Shown here one piece after another: positions 57,431 through 64,000 of a DNA stretch of 64,000 nt. Below the pieces are notes generated by a model. It saw only the letters and a program-made list of their open reading frames with translations, searched no databases and was not told the DNA's origin. Source of the DNA: Saccharum officinarum (Eukaryota; Streptophyta; Magnoliopsida; Poales; Poaceae); assembly GCA_020631735.1 (NCBI GenBank), contig CM036159.1:15291511-15355510 (forward strand). The letters run 5' to 3'. The translations under genes and the position numbers were made by a program. Position 1 is the first letter of the stretch. Each line of letters opens with the position of its first letter.

Positions 57431-60400
57431 CTTAGATAGAGCACCTACGTTAGGGGATGATAACCAGATCACGACGAGCCTACTAACATGACCTGATTAG
57501 CAGCACCAGTCAGCACCTGCAACAGGGGTTAACAAACCCTGAGTACTCAATTGTACTCCACAAGACTTATCCGACGAAAAGAAAAGACTTCAAGGATATG
57601 TTGGCTTTAAGGAAAGTAGTGGAGCTAGAAAAGAGGAGTTTTACAGAAAAGCTTTACTATGCGTGGATCCTTACTTTCAATATTTTAAACAAGTTTTAGC
57701 ATCAATTTTAGTGAAGCTTATTATAGATAGATTTACACTTGTTCTATCTCAATCACTTGTATCAAGCATCACATCTCATTTCCATCTCTTCATTTCCTTT
57801 CTATGGTCACTATGTTCCATTATTAACTACGATGATGAACAACAAATCGAGTCTCCATATCCGAGGAGCAACGACGATTCGAACCGCTTATTTACCCAGC
57901 TGGGGCTTCCTTACCACACGATATATGTGGGACTCAAACCCCATATATCAACCGTCACTCGGATCCTCCAAAACGTGACCGGGTCCAGCGCCACCCGAGA
58001 GCATAGTACACTTGAAATCCATCCCTTGGCTACGAGGGTACACACTACTCTCGCCATCTCTCCACTCCCAGTACGCGGGCGGCCGTTCACGGGATAGAAT
58101 AGCCAAGATAGGGCTTACCATGAGTATGTGGTTAGTACTATAAAGTCTCGACGTACATAGTTCAACAACGAACGGTCCTTAACCAACACAGGCGGAGCAC
58201 TACATCGACTCATTTCATGATGCAAGCTACCCGCCCGGTCTCTGTTTAATATCACCATATTCATATTCATATACTCTCATGACCCGTCATTAGATCAGAA
58301 AAAGCAAAGGTAAACCTGTTTCTCACGAACGATGAAACCACCATTCGACTTCTACCGAAGTCTAAGCATTACTAAGCATAAAAGATCGACCTACACATAC
58401 TAGTGGGATATCATCTAGATATAAATGGAGATCAAGGTAATTATGCAACAACGGTATCAACCAACTCCTACTAACTTAATGCACATTACACTAGACTTAA
58501 AGTGTAATAAAGCATTTGTAAAATAGAAGAGTGGTTGTATGTTCGGGGCTTGCCTTTGTTGCAGCGGTGGTTAGTTCTCGTAGAAGTCAAGTTTGACACC
58601 AACACCTCGGGTGGATCACCTTCTCCGAAGCTTGATCGATAAGATCCAAAACACTCTCGTATGCACTACACATATAGAAATGATGCGAGGCTTAATATGA
58701 TGGAATGCATGCCATGATGCATGATGATGAGCAAAACATAGCATACAAGAGACATTTAGAAAGGATAAACATTAGTTATCTACTTGAGTATAACTTTCCT
58801 TCGCGGTATCGTTACAAGCCAACAAGGTTAATTTAAAGGTTAACTAACCAAAACTTTGTTTTTGCCCAAGAGGTTGCATCTAATAACAAGTAAGTCTGTC
58901 ACAAGACCACTAATTACTTACACAAGAAATCATTAACCATTAATGATCTATGTTAAACACATTAATTATCATTAACAAATCATAGTTAACAAGTTAATCA
59001 TGAGCTCAAGCAACTCAATAAGATAACATGGATCATCACATGTTAATGACCCAAGGTCAACAATCAATCCAAAAGTCACACAAAACCCTAAATGATTAAA
59101 CACTAATCATTTGATTAACTAATTAATTAATAAAGCATAAATTAAGCATAAAATTAGAGTTATCCAATTAATCTCAAACTTTTTCTTCAGATTAGTCCTA
59201 CCCTAAAATAGTACCACAATTAATTTCATAATTTTTGGACTTTTATTTCAATTACTAAAATTCATGGAAGTTGCATTTAATAATTAATTAAGCTAATTAA
59301 ATAACTTATAAAATTAAACAAAATTGGCATTTCATATTTTTCCTAAATATTACACATCATAGGGAGTCTACACAAAAATTTTCACCATTTTGGAACCCTA
59401 AATATTTCACAACAAAATAAACAAAACTTGTTACTATTTAATATTTTCAGAAAAAAGGAAAAACTAAAACTCCATTCTAGGCTCGCTCCTCTCTTCTCCT
59501 TCCGGCCCAACTGGCCCAACCGCGCGCGCGGCCTGACCGCGCCTGTTCTCTTCTCTCCCGGCCTAGCCAGTCGGGCCGGCCCACCATCCGCTCCCCCCCG
59601 CCTTCTCTCTTTCCCTCCTCCCCATGCGTCGACCATGGCCAACGGTGGCCGCCGACCGCTATCTCGCCGATGACGAGACTCCAGTGAGGCGGGATTGCAC
59701 CAACGCGACCGCTACGATACCACGAACCTACCTAGACCTCTAGAAAAGCAGCAAGCGCACCGGAGGAAGCTTCACACCGGCCATGGCGACCCGGTGGTGG
59801 CGGCACACGTCGCTCCGGCGAGCAAGGCCGGTAAGGACCAAATTAAAAGGGCAGGGAGAATCAGCAAGACATGGCGGAGCTAAAACACAAATCCGCATGG
59901 CGAGAGGCTCACTGAAGTGGCCTGGCCACTGGGAGCGGAAGTATGGCGGCGCAGGTGAGCCGCCACGACGGGAAGAGGCCGCACGGTCAACTCCGACGGA
60001 GCAGAACCTTTCGGGAGCGTCCAGGCGATGCGGAACGACGAGGTGGTTGTGATGGCGTGATCAATTTGGCAGAGATGGAAGGATGGCGGTGAATTTTTGG
60101 CCGACGATGAGAGATGACCGACGACGAGCAGAGAAAGTAAAGGAGAACACGGCGGCTCTGGCTTCGGGTTTTATAGAGGTGGCCAAGGAGTGAGCGTGCG
60201 ACACGCAGGTGCTTGCCCTTGCCAGCGCGAAGCAGGAGGTGGTGTCGGGCGCGCCTGGAAGATGGCTGAAGAAGTCACCGGCGACGAGCGGGAGGTGGCG
60301 CCCTGCGGTTGGTTGAATTTTGAAATATTTACAAAACTGCCACTGACTCCATTTTGTAAATTACTTTCAAATTTTCTATAAAAGTTGAAAATTTGTAAAT

Positions 60401-61462
60401 ACAAAAGTTGTTCAATTTTCAAAGTTCTACAACTTTCTCAATATAAACCTTTTCAAATTCGGCTTGGATTTTAAAATTTGAATTTGAATTGAAAAGGGGA
60501 CATTTTCTGGAAATCTGTAAATTCAAAATTACTTTGAATTTTATATTGAAACTTCAAAAACTCAAAATACCAAAGTTGTACATCTAGGTAATAACTACAA
60601 CTTTGCTATTCAAAACATTTTCAAATTCTACCTCAATTTTGAAATTGGATTGGAGAGATGAAAAGGGGTCAATTTTAAGATTTGAATCTTTTCAAAATTA
60701 CTCCAAATGTTACATTGAAACTTTGAAAACTCAAAACACCAAACTTGTAGCCCTTGAAAAGATCTATAAACTTGGTTTTACACTTTTTTCCCAAATTTTT
60801 CTTAGATTTTGAATTAATCAAAAAGGGGTAAAATCAGGGTTTTGCATTTTAGGGTTTTCGGAAAGATTTCAAATTGAAACCTGATACTCTATTAATCAGT
60901 GATTATTTAGTAATCACACCATCACCCAAGGGCATCATTGAGACAAGCATAACATGTTTGACCAAATGCCACTCTTGGTTGACTAGTTTGACTTCAGAAA
61001 TTCTTTTAATAATTCCTCAAATTTGAATTCGAATTCGAATCGGAAAACTTGCATCAAGTTTTGGATTCCAAATTTAAACTCAAACTTGAAGCTCCATTTT
61101 AAACATGTTTGACTTACAAATTATTAACAAGCCTTGATCCCATATTATAAAGCACATTTAACCCTAAAACTTTTATTTAAACAAAACTTTATCTGCTTAA
61201 GCCAATTCTCAAATATAAATTCATAAAGAACCTAATGTATCAACATGCCATCATTTCATGGAATTAACTAAAACACCAGATTTGCAATATGTGAACATGA
61301 CAAAGAAACATATGAAACATGTCATATGACAACATTACATATGCAACATATGATATCTACTATTGCAATATGAATGCATTAGGGCATAACACTTGATACT
61401 TATGCTTGATGATGCATCATTATCACATTTTAATTATTTCTTAACATCTGGGATGTGACACT
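57430..61462 (-). mobile_element. Gypsy-type LTR sequence, possibly a solo LTR
   Basis: Read on the minus strand the block starts TGTCACATCCCAGATG, a start typical of some grass gypsy LTRs. It has a TATAAAA at 60169-60175 and a GC-rich leader (59460-60165), then an AT-rich tail. It shows no gag or pol. A target duplication with the host element is not visible and the left border is uncertain by about 30 bp. Short frames at 59382-60052 follow GC content. Confidence 0.6.
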
Positions 61463-61586
61463 TACTTAATTAGTTAGAGCTAGTGTATTTTGCTTCACCA
61501 CCTTTTGTACTAACACTTGTGGTTAAGTAATTCTTGTAAAAGTTTTATTTAGACTATTCACCCCCTCTAGCCTATTTGGACCTTTG
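61463..61586 (+). repeat. 3' LTR end of the SIRE-like element
   Basis: AATTAGTTAGAGCTAGTG through CTATTTGGACCTTTG aligns with 55037-55162. Confidence 0.9.
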
Positions 61587-61591
61587 ATACG

Positions 61592-63115
61592 TATGGAGCA
61601 GGAGTTGTAGGAGTACGTTTTCAATCAAGAGCTAGCACTGCAACCATGCTGCCATAAATTCAAAGTTGGTCATGTTATCTTAATTTCCCTTCTGTGACAA
61701 ATGGTCACTTAATCAATGCATGTTGCAAGATATAGGCATTAATTGGTTTACAAATTGTGAAAAATTGGATTATGCTATCTTAAGCTCGTCATGTTTTTTG
61801 CTGATAGGATATTTTGTTCATAGGCAAGTAATTCTCTCATGCTCTGAGGAATTCTTCATTTTTAATTGTCTATATACTGCTCCTGATAGAGATTGGACAG
61901 TAAGCTGTCAATTACCTGGTTACTGGACGGTGGAATTACTTCTTGTTGTCTCCATTTATTGGTCCAATAATTGATATTTTTCCAAGAAAAAATAGTATTG
62001 TTCATCGAGCATATTTAGTCGGTTCTGAACTTCTGATCCAGTTCTCCTGCCCATCTTATCATGTGTCATTGCAGGGGACTGCCTATACAAGGTGAAGGTG
62101 AGACTTGCAGGCTGTTGTATGCAACATTATCCGCGTGGGTCTGTGCCACTGATCCATCTTGCAAATTTGGGAGGCTAGAGAAGGGAGCTTGACCATTTTC
62201 TGAACGTTTCATGAAGGGAGCTTATCATCATCGAGCAAACAAGCATGCTATGGTCCGTCATGTTGCCCTGCGATCTTTCATTTTTAAAAAGTAGCAAAAA
62301 AAGTTCAATAGCTTATCACTTTTGGTTTATCTACAAACTCTATTTGTATATATGTTGTCTCCTAGATCTGTATTTTTAACATAACGTCTCAATCTTGTCT
62401 ATGGAAGGGATCGAGATTGGCCTTGAAGGAACCCTGCTACCTGGTAGGAGGATCTCCGCTGCGCTGAGGCATGTAGGTGGCGGCAACAACAAATGTGCAT
62501 ATGGGAGGATGGTGAGACATCCATAGGTGCATAGAGAAAGGGAGAGAACCGAGAGTAGGTGGAGACCACTAGCGAATTCAATCCTTCTTATATGTTACAA
62601 ATTCTCCAAAGTCCAAACCAAGTAGTAATGTGTTAGTGTCAAGCACATTGCCAAGTTTTTTCTCTTAGCTTCAGGCTTCAAGTTGGGTACCAATGCGAGG
62701 CAGGAAAATATGCCATATTTGTGAGCTAAGTTTGCCCGCCACGAAGCCTCCAGTTCGATAGCATATAGAGTGAACTCTTTTCTTCTTACGTATTTTGTGC
62801 CATGAAATCCGAAGTGGTTCATGGAGATCCTCTTTTGGTTTGTCCTCTCAGTTTGATACACGTATATCCTGTGTAAAAAGTTACCTAACAAAACATATCA
62901 TATCTTGGGTTGGTTATTTTCCAAGTATTTCAGCTGGTGAATAATATTATCTTAAGCAAAAATAAATTTTGTTGTCCCGTTGCATTGCACGGGCACTTAA
63001 CTAGTAAATAAATAAGCTTCTTTAAAGTTGGGTCGCCTGCACTGTTGCTCAACAGTATCCCCGGCATGTCAGACCTAGAAAGCTGTAGATCTACAGTGAT
63101 GTAATTGTATCCATC
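61592..63115. other. Flank of the copia insertion, no gene recognised
   Basis: It holds small open frames (61720-61974 +, 62595-62891 -) without recognisable domains. 62968-63004 reads CGTTGCATTGCACGGGCACTT followed by an ACTAGT-like end, which resembles one end of a common grass MITE family; its partner end was not found. Confidence 0.35.
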
Positions 63116-63282
63116 CATGGGCGGATCTATATAGTAAATTGTGGGTGCGCCTGCACCCATACAAAAACGAAAAAACAGTTTATAATATTCAAATTTTCAC
63201 CATATTCGCACTCTCGTGATAAAAACCTACGCACCCATAGGGCAAACGTACCCCCCTCAAATTTGCTCTAGCTCCGCCACTA
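63116..63282. mobile_element. hAT-type MITE with 8-bp target duplication
   Basis: The tips CATGGGCGGATC and complement TAGTGGCGGAGC match in pattern. TATCCATC occurs exactly at 63108-63115 and 63283-63290. Confidence 0.88.
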
Positions 63283-63539
63283 TATCCATCCATCCCTTCA
63301 CATGGCTCCATGAGATGTCAGCCACGCAGGGGAGATTTATATTTTTACCATTATTACGAATAGCACTCATCGGAATATCATCCTTATAATGACACTTACA
63401 TATATACCGGATGAGAGAAGTTTTAACATCATATTTGTTATTTTTGCACATGTGGCATGCCACGCCAGCACGACACGCTGGTGCCCAGTTAACGCGAGGA
63501 TGGAAATGACTTGACTGCCCTTGTCTTCTTCTTCCTTAA
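63283..63539. other. Non-coding stretch
   Basis: No gene; includes a GGCATGCCACGCC/GGTGCC-rich patch near 63450-63485. Confidence 0.35.
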
Positions 63540-64000
63540 AATCCCTTGCATTCTCAAAGAAGAAGAAGAAGGTGGACATGGTGGCCGCTCGGCTCCTGGA
63601 TGGGAGCTTGCCGGCGCGGGCGAGCTCTACTCCCGCTGTACGCGCACGCAAGGCCATGCCAGAGGCAAGCACGACCTCTACTCGAGCTCCAGCCATGGGG
63701 GAGGGGTGAGCTCGGTCCTGACGGCCATGGCGAGCGCAGCACGGCCGCGGGCGAGCTCGACGCAGATGGCCCCAGCGAGCTTGCCCCCGGCGGCCATGGC
63801 GAGCTTGGGTCCAACGCAAGCTGCCCCGACGAGCTCGCCCCCCGTGGCCATGGTGAGCTCGGCCCCGACACAGACTACCCCAACGAGGTCAGCCCCAGTG
63901 GCCATGGCGCGGGCGAGCTTGGTCCTGGCGGCCATGGCCAGTGCAGCACTGCCGCGGGCAAGCTCGGCCTTGGCAGCCATGGCGAGCGACGCAGACTGCC
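63540..64000. repeat. GC-rich imperfect tandem repeat, runs off the window
   Basis: GGCCATGG(C/T)GAGC recurs at roughly 50-75-bp intervals (about 63722, 63791, 63844, 63898, 63930, 63976). Both strands stay open, giving Ala/Leu- or Ser/Pro-rich frames (for example 63678-63980, -), which I treat as shadows of the repeat. A GAA run is at 63557-63572. Confidence 0.6.

Larger units (their letters stand above)
53391..61586 (+). mobile_element. SIRE/Maximus-like copia element, internally deleted and invaded
   Basis: ATACG flanks both ends exactly (53386-53390, 61587-61591), marking one insertion. The 5' LTR, primer site and gag-protease start are present. Integrase, reverse transcriptase and RNase H are missing. 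About 4 kb of gypsy-like LTR sequence on the minus strand takes their place, followed by only the last 124 bp of the 3' LTR. Confidence 0.88.

Noticed and set aside
59428..60052. Short open frames of 62-89 codons
   Set aside because: They fall in the GC-rich leader of a gypsy-type LTR and lack family features.

Overview
The window looks like nuclear DNA of a grass, most likely tribe Andropogoneae (sorghum, sugarcane, Miscanthus relatives). Evidence: genes with plant-type introns, many Tourist- and Stowaway-type MITEs of families abundant in grasses, nested copia and gypsy LTR retrotransposons, and a miR171 hairpin. Two runs of exactly 100 N (2551-2650, 31525-31624) show it is a scaffold. The tribe-level placement is inference; no search was run.

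Only four loci can be named with good confidence. A PR-1/CAP secreted defence protein lies at 6339-6957 on + and carries a one-base frame disruption. A MIZ1/DUF617 family protein lies at 10445-11044 on - and has no usable in-frame ATG. A MIR171 precursor lies at about 22925-23055 on -. A complete four-exon microsomal glutathione S-transferase 3 gene lies at 43822-46181 on +, with a heat-shock-element-like motif upstream. A weaker spliced transcript model lies on - at about 49090-50720; a Tourist MITE sits in its last exon. The genes do not form an operon or pathway.

Layout: 0-4.4 kb holds two decayed hAT transposase copies, one broken by a MITE that itself carries a poly(A)-tailed insert with an array of small palindromes. 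4.4-6.3 kb holds DNA transposons leading up to PR-1. 7-15 kb holds a tandem duplication, MIZ1 and a 2.7-kb TIR element with a nested hAT MITE. 15.8-20.9 kb is a non-autonomous gypsy element on -. 21.4-21.8 kb is a TGTTGCA-core minisatellite. 23-25 kb holds MIR171 and hAT/MITE insertions. 26.4-31.5 kb holds two copia remnants, one with an inverted gag-protease block. 31.6-43.6 kb is mostly non-coding with nested MITEs. 43.7-50.7 kb is the genic stretch. 51.2-52 kb has a short perfect-looking hairpin and a foldback element. 53.4-61.6 kb is a SIRE-like copia element bounded by a 5-bp target duplication and itself interrupted. 61.6-64 kb is repeat-derived and GC-rich tandem sequence.

I found no convincing new multi-gene system. 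The most unusual signals are the array of mini-palindromes with paired stem changes (1592-1946), the inverted internal block of the copia remnant (29.0-31.5 kb), and the broken 5' end of the MIZ1-like gene.
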